A stretch of 64,000 bases of DNA from Flavobacterium sp. HSC-32F16 (GTDB lineage: Bacteria; Bacteroidota; Bacteroidia; Flavobacteriales; Flavobacteriaceae). Each line of letters begins with the position of its first letter. The stretch's first letter is position 1. Under the pieces are notes generated by a model. The model saw only the letters and a program-made list of their open reading frames with translations. It was not told the DNA's origin and made no database searches. Position numbers and translations under genes: made by a program. Of the stretch, positions 41,685-49,577 are shown piece by piece. The stretch covers positions 248,001 to 312,000 of the forward strand of contig NZ_JALKAC010000004.1 of the NCBI RefSeq assembly GCF_024171645.1, in the 5' to 3' direction.

Positions 41685-42503
41685 ATGAAAAAAGCAATCA
41701 GCACTTTACTTCTGGCATTCGTATTTTTTTCTGCAAAAGCAGCAAAAATTGACACAATTCAGGTTTTTAGTCCTTCAATGAATAAGAACATAAAAACCTC
41801 TGTAATAGTTCCGGATAATTATAAAAAAAGCAAAGATAGATTTCCGGTCGTGTATCTTCTTCATGGTTACAGCGGCAATTACGGAAGCTGGGCAAAAGAC
41901 TTTAAAGACCTCGGAAAGCAGGTTGATCAATACGGTTTTATTGCTATTGGCGTTGATGGAAATTATTCAAGCTGGTATTTTGACAGCCCGATTGATCCCA
42001 ATTTTAAATATGAAACTTATGTAATAAATGAATTAGTTCCTTTTATAGATAAAAATTATAAAACTATTTCCAATCGCGAAGGCAGAGCCATAACAGGTTT
42101 GAGCATGGGCGGACACGGAGCATTGTATTTATCATTTAAACATCAGGATATATTTGGTGCGGCAGGAAGTATGAGCGGCGGAGTCGATTTTCGTCCGTTT
42201 CCAGAAAATTGGGACATTAAAAAACGTCTGGGTTCTATAACAGATTTTCCTGAAAATTGGAATAAAAACACCGTTACCAATCTGCTTGATCTGGTAAAGG
42301 ACAATAATTTAAAGCTGATTATAGATTGCGGCGTTGATGATTTCTTTATGAAAGTGAACCGAGAACTTCATGAAAAAATGCTGGAATTAAAAATTAATCA
42401 CGATTATATCGAACGTCCTGGAGAACATAATCTGGCTTATTGGGAAAATTCATTAAAGTTTCAATTACTGTTTTTTGATAATTTTTTCAAAGAGAAAAAA
42501 TAA
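41685..42503 (+). CDS. Secreted alpha/beta-hydrolase esterase (esterase D/CE1-like)
   Basis: A 272-residue exported esterase with signal peptide (cleavage near FFSAKA). The fold signatures are FPVVYLLHGYSGNYGSW (oxyanion region), the nucleophile elbow GLSMGGHGA with Ser140, Asp in CGVDDFF and His in PGEHNLAYW. Length and motifs fit the esterase D/feruloyl-acetylxylan esterase group. It follows the D-lactate dehydrogenase by 42 bases and precedes the glycosidases. A role in removing O-acetyl groups from peptidoglycan or glycans before digestion is plausible but not shown by the sequence. Confidence 0.83.
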   Translation: MKKAISTLLLAFVFFSAKAAKIDTIQVFSPSMNKNIKTSVIVPDNYKKSKDRFPVVYLLHGYSGNYGSWAKDFKDLGKQVDQYGFIAIGVDGNYSSWYFDSPIDPNFKYETYVINELVPFIDKNYKTISNREGRAITGLSMGGHGALYLSFKHQDIFGAAGSMSGGVDFRPFPENWDIKKRLGSITDFPENWNKNTVTNLLDLVKDNNLKLIIDCGVDDFFMKVNRELHEKMLELKINHDYIERPGEHNLAYWENSLKFQLLFFDNFFKEKK

Positions 42504-42561
42504 ATAAAAGTTATGTGCTGCGATACGATTAAGCAGCATATAAAATTAGGTTGGTTACCTA

Positions 42562-42590
42562 TCCTAAAAGGTTTTTAAAACCTGTTAGGA
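42562..42590. repeat. Palindromic intergenic repeat (copy D, one mismatch)
   Basis: TCCTAAAAGGTTTT, one T, AAAACCTGTTAGGA. It shares the AGGTTTT-T-AAAACCT centre of the family. It lies in the 287-base gap between the esterase and GHL10 genes. Confidence 0.7.
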
Positions 42591-42701
42591 ACTTTTTAAC
42601 CGTATCAAAATATTTTGTAGCCAAAGATTAAAGGATTGAAATGATTTTTTGTTGTGATGGAAAAAATAGCAAAAGATTAAAAAATACAGCTTTAAAAAAT
42701 A

Positions 42702-42742
42702 TTGCGAACCCTGCGTAAACCTTTGCGCTCTTTGCGGTTAAA
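42702..42742. repeat. TGCG-rich intergenic repeat remnant
   Basis: Four TGCG units spaced 9, 12 and 9 bases (at 42703, 42712, 42724 and 42733), reading TTGCGAACCCTGCGTAAACC then TTTGCGCTCTTTGCGG. It resembles a dispersed Flavobacterium intergenic element and directly precedes the GHL10 gene. No coding potential. Confidence 0.5.
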
Positions 42743-42790
42743 TTTTAAGCCACAAATAAAAAATATACTAACTAACCAAAAATAGTACTT

Positions 42791-44272
42791 ATGAAAAGCC
42801 TAAAAATTTTAATTCTGATACTGCTGTTTCAAACGAAACTTTTCAGTCAGGAATCACCAAAAAGAGAAATGCGTGCAGCATGGATTTCTACAGTAGACAA
42901 TATCGACTGGCCGTCTAAACCGGGATTGTCGGACAAACAGATGAAAGCGGAAATGATTATGATTTTAGATAATTTAAGATCCAATAATTTAAACACCGTA
43001 ATTTTTCAAATCCGCCCAACTGCTGATGCTTATTATAAATCAACAAAAGAGCCGGCATCGCATTGGATAACCGGAACTCAAGGCGTTGCTCCGGGATTTG
43101 ATCCGCTGCAAATGATGATTGACGAAGCCGGAAAAAGAGGAATGAACGTTCATGTCTGGCTGAATCCATATCGAGTTCAAAAAGATACCGTAAAAGATGT
43201 ATTGACCAAAACGCACTTGTATTTCAAGAAACCAGAATTATTTCTGACCTACGGAAAATCAAGATATTTTAATCCGGGTTACAAAGAAACCAGAGATTTT
43301 GTTGCATCTGTAGTAGGCGAAATAGTTCGAAATTATGATATTCAGGCCGTTCATATGGACGATTATTTTTATCCGTATAAAATTGCCGGACAAGAATTTC
43401 CGGATGAAAAAGCATTTGCCAAAGAACCGCGTCAGTTTAAAGACAAAGACGACTGGCGAAGAGACAATGTCGATTTAATCATCAAGCAAATCAGAGACAC
43501 TATCATTGCCAATAAGCCGGAAGTAGAATTCGGAATTTCGCCTTTTGGCGTTTGGCGAAATATTGCCAAAGATTCAGAAGGTTCGAATACCGTGGCCGGA
43601 GCAACCAATTATGACGATTTGTATGCCAATATTTTAAAATGGCAGAAAGAAAACTGGATCGATTATGTAACACCACAATTGTACTGGCACATTGGTTTTG
43701 ACAGAGCTAATTTTGAAGTTCTGGCAAAATGGTGGGCAGCGCACAAATACGGCGCAAACCTTTATGTAGGCCATGGCGATTATAAGATTTCCAATACTGC
43801 CAAAGAACCGGAGTGGAGAAGTCCTGATCAAATCGTGAAACAAATTGAAATGATTCGGAAATTACCTCAAATAGACGGTTCGATGCATTTTACAGCAAAT
43901 TCATTCTTTAAAAAAGGAGATACGCTTCGAAATCCTCTTATTCAAAAACCATATAAATATATTGCTTTAACTCCCGAAGCAAACAGAATTACAAGAATAA
44001 AACCACAAATACCTTCAAATGCTGTAATTACTAAAAAAGGAGATAAAGCCGTTTTGAGCTGGAAAGCAGAATTGGATGATAAGAAATATGTCATTTATAA
44101 ATTTTCAAAAGGAAAAATAACCGATTTTTCTAATCCGGCGAATATTTATTATGTAACAACAGAAACAAAATTAGAAGTTCCAAATGCTGATTTTGAGAAT
44201 TATATCTACGCCGTTTCCGCTTTAAGTCAGACCCAGACAGAAAGCGCTCCAATAGAATTTTCAATAAAATAA
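42791..44272 (+). CDS. GHL10 glycoside hydrolase (DigH/YddW-like)
   Basis: A 493-residue exported protein: signal peptide, then the GHL10 (PF02638-type) core with REMRAAWISTVDNIDWPSKP, TVIFQIRPTADAYY, VHVWLNPYRV, VHMDDYFYPY and FGISPFGVWRN. A C-terminal fibronectin-III-like domain (from about 395) contains NAVITKKGDKAVLSWKA. The E. coli relative DigH (YddW) cleaves denuded peptidoglycan glycan strands, which fits the rest of this locus well. Asp/Glu candidates for catalysis lie in HMDDYF. The downstream GH20 gene follows after 12 bases. Confidence 0.86.
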   Translation: MKSLKILILILLFQTKLFSQESPKREMRAAWISTVDNIDWPSKPGLSDKQMKAEMIMILDNLRSNNLNTVIFQIRPTADAYYKSTKEPASHWITGTQGVAPGFDPLQMMIDEAGKRGMNVHVWLNPYRVQKDTVKDVLTKTHLYFKKPELFLTYGKSRYFNPGYKETRDFVASVVGEIVRNYDIQAVHMDDYFYPYKIAGQEFPDEKAFAKEPRQFKDKDDWRRDNVDLIIKQIRDTIIANKPEVEFGISPFGVWRNIAKDSEGSNTVAGATNYDDLYANILKWQKENWIDYVTPQLYWHIGFDRANFEVLAKWWAAHKYGANLYVGHGDYKISNTAKEPEWRSPDQIVKQIEMIRKLPQIDGSMHFTANSFFKKGDTLRNPLIQKPYKYIALTPEANRITRIKPQIPSNAVITKKGDKAVLSWKAELDDKKYVIYKFSKGKITDFSNPANIYYVTTETKLEVPNADFENYIYAVSALSQTQTESAPIEFSIK

Positions 44273-44284
44273 AAAATAAAAGCC

Positions 44285-46789
44285 ATGAAAAAAAGTGTAT
44301 TGCTGATAGCCATTTTTCTGAGTTCTTTAAGTACCATACAAGCACAGAAACTAGATATAGTTCCAAAACCGGTAAAGGTGGAACAAAATGAAGGCGTATT
44401 TGTTATTCCGTCATCAGTACAAATTATTGTAGACAAAAAAGCAGAAAAAAGTGCTGAGTATATAAAGACCTCTTTTTCAAAATATACAGGGATTAGTCCT
44501 ATCGTTTCTATCGGAAATAAACATAAAAAAAATACTATTGCATTTTTGGTCGATGAAAAAATGAGCTTCCCCAATGATGGTTATAAATTGAGTATCACCA
44601 AAAAAGGAATTTTGGTAAAAGGAAAATCTGCAAACGGAGTTTTAAACGGCCTTCAAACCTTATTTCAGATTTGTTCTGCAAAAGATGTGAAAAAAGGAAG
44701 TATCCCGTTTGTAAAAATAGAAGATTATCCTCGTTTTCAATGGCGAGGTATGATGCTCGATTGCTCAAGACAGTTTTTTGATAAACAAACCGTTAAAAAT
44801 TATATCGACTGGCTGGCTGCACATAAAATGAATATTTTTCACTGGCATTTAACTGATGATAACGGCTGGAGAATTGAAATCAAATCGATGCCTGATTTAA
44901 CTTTAAAAGGAGCTTGGAGAGGTCCGGGAGAAGTTTTACTGCCATCATACGGATCTGGTGACAAACGTTATGGAGGTTTTTATACGCAGGAAGATATTAA
45001 AGAAGTGGTGGCGTATGCTGCCAATCGCGGTATCTCAGTTATGCCTGAAATTGAAATTCCGGGACATTCGCGTGCCGTAACCGCTTCGTATCCGGAAGTG
45101 GGATGCGCTATAACGCAGGAACTTAAAAGTGTTCAGGGCGAAGTAAAAAATGTTTGGTGTGTGGGTCGTGAAGAAAATTATGTTCTTCTAGATTCGATTA
45201 TTAGAGAAGTTTCTGGGCTTTTTCCTTTTGAATATATTCATGTTGCAGGAGACGAAGTCAATCGTGCTAACTGGGAGCATTGCCCAAAATGCCAGGCTTT
45301 GATGGCGAAAGAAGGATATACAGATAGTTTTCAGCTTCAAAATTATTTTTTTAGAAGAGTTCAAAAAATTGTAGATAAATACCATAAAAAAACTGATGGC
45401 TGGAACGAAATTTTAAAAGGCGGCGAAATCGATCCAAATACTTTGATTTCTGCTTGGCAGGGAATTAGTTACGGAATTGAATCGGCAAAAAAAGGATATC
45501 AAACTATTATGATGCCAGGACAATATACCTATTTTGATATGGCGCAGTCTGAAACAGAACGAGGCCATCGCTGGGCCGCTATAACTGATACCAAAAGAGC
45601 CTATTCGTTTGAGCCAATTCCTACTGATGATTTAACACCGGAACAGCAAAAAAATATAATAGGTGTTCAGGGTGCCTTGTGGAGTGAATATTTAGACCGT
45701 CCAGCCAGAATTATGGAATACCAAAGTTATCCGAGAATCAGCGCTTTGTCTGAAATTGGATGGTCTAAAAAAGAAGACAAAAACTGGGATGATTTTTACG
45801 GAAGATTAACGCATAGTCATTTACAGCGTTTGGCGGCTATGGGAATTGCTTTTAGGGATTTTCCGCCAACCGCAATTTATCAAAACGGCACTATTACAGT
45901 AACACCGCCTTACGAAGGTGCGGTTGTACGTTATGATGCACAAGGTAATGAACCAACAAGACAATCGGCTTTGTATACAAAACCAATTCAAACAAAGGAT
46001 TACGAGCATTATATGTTCCGTACTTTTTTTAATGAAGATGTGGCAAGTCCGGCAGTAAAAGTAGAAAAACTGCCTGTTGCAGTTTGGAATACTTCAAAAG
46101 CAGAAGTTTTGAATATTTCAGAAAATATTTCAGAACATGTAGACAAAAACGGAATTTGGTATTTAAGCTTTAATTCAATTACAGATGCAAGTTCAAACGG
46201 CGTTATAAGGACGGTTTCACTTTTTGAAAATGATAAAGTAATACAAAGTTTTCCTGAAGAAAAAACACTGAAATCAAAACCACGTCTGCGATTTGTAATT
46301 GAGAATTACAATGAAAAAAACACGTACCGTTTGGATTTTACAGTTGAAAATAAAGAAGCAAAAGAATCAGCTGCAAAAGTAAATTTCAATTGCTCTCCTT
46401 ATTTAGAGCCAGAAGTAAAAGTGACGTCGTCGATGGCAGAAAAACCTAAATTTCCAATTTCGACTTTAGAAGATTATAATGCCGAAACTTATTTGCGAAC
46501 TGATGCTGCGTGTGCCAATGGCGACTGGATTTTATACACTTTTACAAATTCCGTATCTTCTTCTAAAATTGATGTATTAACGGGAATTCCGCATCATCCA
46601 AGATTTATTGTGAATAATGGTTATGTTGAATACTCTTATAACGGAATTGATTTTATAAAAGGAGATGCTTTTGATTACGGAAATGCATCAATTTATCCAA
46701 AAAAACCTGTAAAGGCAGTAAAAATTGTCATTACAGGAACAAATAACGAGCCTCTTATGGCTGGGCAGGACTTAAGAATTAATCCGTAG
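44285..46789 (+). CDS. GH20 beta-N-acetylhexosaminidase
   Basis: An 834-residue exported enzyme with signal peptide (cleavage near TIQAQ). The N-terminal GH20b domain ends near 145 with the KIEDYPRFQWRGMMLDCSRQ junction. The catalytic barrel includes HWHLTDDNGWRIEI, the acid/base pair Asp323-Glu324 in HVAGDEVNRANW, and the Trp of LWSEYLDRP. After residue 520 come a chitobiase-type C-terminal domain and a beta-sandwich resembling F5/8-type carbohydrate-binding modules (SSSKIDVLTGIPHHP). GH20 enzymes remove terminal GlcNAc by substrate-assisted catalysis. It lies in a three-gene run with 12- and 16-base gaps. Confidence 0.92.
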   Translation: MKKSVLLIAIFLSSLSTIQAQKLDIVPKPVKVEQNEGVFVIPSSVQIIVDKKAEKSAEYIKTSFSKYTGISPIVSIGNKHKKNTIAFLVDEKMSFPNDGYKLSITKKGILVKGKSANGVLNGLQTLFQICSAKDVKKGSIPFVKIEDYPRFQWRGMMLDCSRQFFDKQTVKNYIDWLAAHKMNIFHWHLTDDNGWRIEIKSMPDLTLKGAWRGPGEVLLPSYGSGDKRYGGFYTQEDIKEVVAYAANRGISVMPEIEIPGHSRAVTASYPEVGCAITQELKSVQGEVKNVWCVGREENYVLLDSIIREVSGLFPFEYIHVAGDEVNRANWEHCPKCQALMAKEGYTDSFQLQNYFFRRVQKIVDKYHKKTDGWNEILKGGEIDPNTLISAWQGISYGIESAKKGYQTIMMPGQYTYFDMAQSETERGHRWAAITDTKRAYSFEPIPTDDLTPEQQKNIIGVQGALWSEYLDRPARIMEYQSYPRISALSEIGWSKKEDKNWDDFYGRLTHSHLQRLAAMGIAFRDFPPTAIYQNGTITVTPPYEGAVVRYDAQGNEPTRQSALYTKPIQTKDYEHYMFRTFFNEDVASPAVKVEKLPVAVWNTSKAEVLNISENISEHVDKNGIWYLSFNSITDASSNGVIRTVSLFENDKVIQSFPEEKTLKSKPRLRFVIENYNEKNTYRLDFTVENKEAKESAAKVNFNCSPYLEPEVKVTSSMAEKPKFPISTLEDYNAETYLRTDAACANGDWILYTFTNSVSSSKIDVLTGIPHHPRFIVNNGYVEYSYNGIDFIKGDAFDYGNASIYPKKPVKAVKIVITGTNNEPLMAGQDLRINP

Positions 46790-46805
46790 CAAATAATATC
46801 TAGAT

Positions 46806-48104
46806 ATGAAAAAGATAACAGTCAGAATTATACTTGTTTCCTTGTTTTTTTTCGGGATAAATAGTTATTCGCAGATAAAGAAATCTTTTGATGTAAAACG
46901 AAATGAAATTTACATTGATTCGATGATGACAAACGCACTCGGAAAAGGCTTTTTTCCCGGAGCACAGATTATAGTGGGAAATAAAGATGCTGTTTTTATT
47001 TCGAAAAATTATGGTTTTCATGATTACTCGAAAAAACAGCCCGTAAAAAATGATGATGTTTACGATCTGGCTTCTATGTCGAAAGTTTTAGGAGCGACGC
47101 TTGTTACCATGCGTTTAGTTGGAGAAGATAAAATAAATTTAAAAGATAAATTAGGAGATGTCGCTGCAGTTTATAAAAATACCCCAATTGCCGATTTAAC
47201 ACTTTTTGAATTATTAACGCATACTTCAGGATTAAAAGCAAGTATCACTTTTTATCAAAGTCTGCTTTCAACGCCAGATGGTTCACCTTTACTAAGCAAG
47301 GAGAAGTCAGATATTTATCCTGATTTGTTTGACACGATGTATGTGAATAAGAATATTGTGTATGATTCGAACTATCTTTCGTTTATACCAAAAGAAAATT
47401 GGGTTCAGATTTATAAAAATATGTGGTTAAATCCGGAATTTTATAAAACGGTTTATGCACAAATTGCTGTGGCAAATACGAACACAAGAGGGAAATATGT
47501 TTACAGCGATCTGAATTTGCTTTTGGTAAAACAAATGATCGAAGCCAAAACAGGTTTGAAATTAGATGATTTGACAAAAGAAATTTATACTGAATTAGAA
47601 ATCTCTAAAATTGGTTATAATCCGTTGAAATGGACTTCAGAAGAAAATGTAATGCCAACAGAATTGGATAATTTTTTTAGAAAAGACACTATTAAAGGAT
47701 ATGTTCACGATGAAGCTGCGGCAATTTTTGGCGGTGTTTCCGGAAATGCAGGTTTGTTTGCCAATGCACAATCAATCTCGGTTATCTGTCAGATGCTTTT
47801 GAATAATGGAAAATATAACGGTAAACAAATTCTGAAAACATCAGTTGTAAAAGAATTTACAAATTCGCCTCTAGCTAAGGAAGGAATTTACCGCGGATTG
47901 GGTTTTGATAAACGAAAACCAGATGAGTTTTTTAAAGCAAATGATTTTGGACACACAGGTTTTACGGGAACTTTTTTCTTTATGAATCCTGATACAGATA
48001 GATTTCTGATTATTTTAACCAATCGAGTTAATCCAACAAGAACCAACAGATTGATGTATAAAGATGATTTTACTGCCAAGATATGGAGACAAATTAATAA
48101 GTAA
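46806..48104 (+). CDS. AmiE-like serine hydrolase (beta-lactamase fold)
   Basis: A 432-residue exported hydrolase with the active-site tetrad S90-x-x-K93 in DLASMSKVLG, a Tyr motif YVYSDLNLL, and FGHTGFTGTFFF near the end. It shares GYVHD-AAA-GGV-G-AG-F-NA, RGLGFDKR and FGHTGFTG with the C-terminal half of the NagZ fusion (23320-26313), so it is a stand-alone paralogue of that domain. In B. subtilis the related AmiE removes the peptide from MurNAc-peptides. It follows the GH20 gene by 16 bases. The two copies may differ in location or peptide preference. Confidence 0.85.
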   Translation: MKKITVRIILVSLFFFGINSYSQIKKSFDVKRNEIYIDSMMTNALGKGFFPGAQIIVGNKDAVFISKNYGFHDYSKKQPVKNDDVYDLASMSKVLGATLVTMRLVGEDKINLKDKLGDVAAVYKNTPIADLTLFELLTHTSGLKASITFYQSLLSTPDGSPLLSKEKSDIYPDLFDTMYVNKNIVYDSNYLSFIPKENWVQIYKNMWLNPEFYKTVYAQIAVANTNTRGKYVYSDLNLLLVKQMIEAKTGLKLDDLTKEIYTELEISKIGYNPLKWTSEENVMPTELDNFFRKDTIKGYVHDEAAAIFGGVSGNAGLFANAQSISVICQMLLNNGKYNGKQILKTSVVKEFTNSPLAKEGIYRGLGFDKRKPDEFFKANDFGHTGFTGTFFFMNPDTDRFLIILTNRVNPTRTNRLMYKDDFTAKIWRQINK

Positions 48105-48111
48105 TTTTTTA

Positions 48112-48275
48112 GCCACAGATTAAACAGATTAGAAGGATTTTTTTCGCCGCAAATTGCACGAATTTCCACGAATTAAATCTGCTTTATCTGTAATCTGCGT
48201 AAAAAATAATTAGTAAAAATTTGTGCAATTCGTGGCAAATAAAAAAAATCATTTTTAATCCTTTCAATCTGTGGC
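48112..48275. repeat. Nested inverted intergenic repeat
   Basis: The outer arms GCCACAGATT (48112-48121) and AATCTGTGGC (48266-48275) enclose inner arms GCCGCAAATTGCACGAA (48146-48162) and TTTGTGCAATTCGTGGC (48220-48236), 14 of 17 matching. It fills the gap before the second namZ and can fold into one long interrupted hairpin. This type of sequence is common between Flavobacterium genes. No coding potential. Confidence 0.75.
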
Positions 48276-48293
48276 AAGAAAAAAACAAACCGT

Positions 48294-49433
48294 ATGAGAA
48301 AACTAGTATTATACATACTGATTACAACAGTATCTTTTGCGCAGAAAATAAAAACAGGAGCTGAAAATTATGTCGCATATCTGCCTTTATTAAAAGGTAA
48401 AAGTGTAGGTATTGTAACGAACCAAACCGGAATTATGGAAGATAAAACCCATTTGGTTGATTTTCTAGCATCAAAAAAAATCAAAATCAAGACTGTTTTC
48501 GCCCCGGAGCATGGCTTTAGAGGCACTGCCGATGCAGGCGAACATGTGTCTGACGAAACTGATGCCAAAACCGGTTTATCGATTACTTCACTTTACGGGA
48601 AAAACAATAAACCAACTCCTGAACAATTAAAAGATATTGACATCATGGTTTTTGATTTGCAGGATGTTGGGACAAGATTATATACTTATGTTTCTACAAT
48701 GCACAGGATTATGGAAGCCTGCGCAGAGAATAATGTTCCGCTGATTGTATTGGACCGTCCAAATCCGAATATTGCGATTGTCGACGGCCCGGTTTTGGAC
48801 ATTGCTTTTCAAAGCGGTATCGGAATGCATCCAACGCCTTTGCTTCACGGAATGACTTTGGGGGAAGAAGCGAAAATGATTAATGGCCAGAAGTGGCTGA
48901 AAAATGGCGTACAATGCAAGCTCACGGTTATTCCGTGTTTGAATTATAACAGAAAAATGACGTATAGTCTGCCTGTTCGTCCTTCTCCAAATTTGCCAAA
49001 CGACCAATCGGTTAATTTGTATGTAAGTTTATGTCTTTTTGAAGGAACGAATGTAAGCATGGGACGCGGTACAGAAAAGCAATTCCAGATTTATGGTTCC
49101 CCTTATCTGCCAAAAAGTGATTTTGCTTTTACCCCAAAACCTAACTTTGGTGATAAAGATCCTTTGTATAATGGTGTAGAATGTAACGGAGAAGATTTAT
49201 CATCAATTCCGAGAATTAACAGACTTGAAATAAAATGGCTGATTAAAGCATATCAAACTACTTCGGATAAATCAAAATTTTTCGACAAAAGAAAGTTTTC
49301 GATCAGAGCCGGAAATGAAAAATTACAGCAGCAAATTGAAGCAGGAATATCTGAAGAAGAAATTAGAAAAGGCTGGCAGCAAGGTTTGAAAAACTTTAAG
49401 AAAATGAGAGCGCCCTATTTAATTTATCGTTAA
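48294..49433 (+). CDS. namZ: Exo-beta-N-acetylmuramidase NamZ (DUF1343/GH171), paralogue 2
   Basis: A 379-residue exported protein closely similar to the product at 29042. It keeps GIVTNQTGI, FAPEHGFRGTADAGEH, VFDLQDVGTRLYTYV and NVSMGRGTEKQFQIYGSPYL. One visible difference is RPNPNIAIVDGP, where paralogue 1 has RPNPNGSIVDGP. It closes the plus arm, as paralogue 1 sits in the minus arm. Tannerella forsythia also has two NamZ enzymes with different specificities, so division of labour between oligomer lengths or peptide-bearing substrates is possible. It is separated from the AmiE-like gene by the nested repeat. Confidence 0.92.
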   Translation: MRKLVLYILITTVSFAQKIKTGAENYVAYLPLLKGKSVGIVTNQTGIMEDKTHLVDFLASKKIKIKTVFAPEHGFRGTADAGEHVSDETDAKTGLSITSLYGKNNKPTPEQLKDIDIMVFDLQDVGTRLYTYVSTMHRIMEACAENNVPLIVLDRPNPNIAIVDGPVLDIAFQSGIGMHPTPLLHGMTLGEEAKMINGQKWLKNGVQCKLTVIPCLNYNRKMTYSLPVRPSPNLPNDQSVNLYVSLCLFEGTNVSMGRGTEKQFQIYGSPYLPKSDFAFTPKPNFGDKDPLYNGVECNGEDLSSIPRINRLEIKWLIKAYQTTSDKSKFFDKRKFSIRAGNEKLQQQIEAGISEEEIRKGWQQGLKNFKKMRAPYLIYR

Positions 49434-49577
49434 AAGAATACTTTAGCCAAGTTGTAATTCATGATGGGCTAGAATGTTTTTCGTACCTTTATTTTTTAGG
49501 ATAAAATAGCAGTTTGTATGTCAAAGTTCTTCCTGAAAAAATAAGAATTAAAGATTTTCAGCCTAAAAATATAAGTG

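Noticed and set aside
21984..49433. A chitin-only utilisation locus
   Set aside because: GH20, NagB and NagX would fit chitin, but murQ, two namZ genes, a DigH-like enzyme and AmiE-like domains point to MurNAc; no GH18/GH19 chitinase is present.
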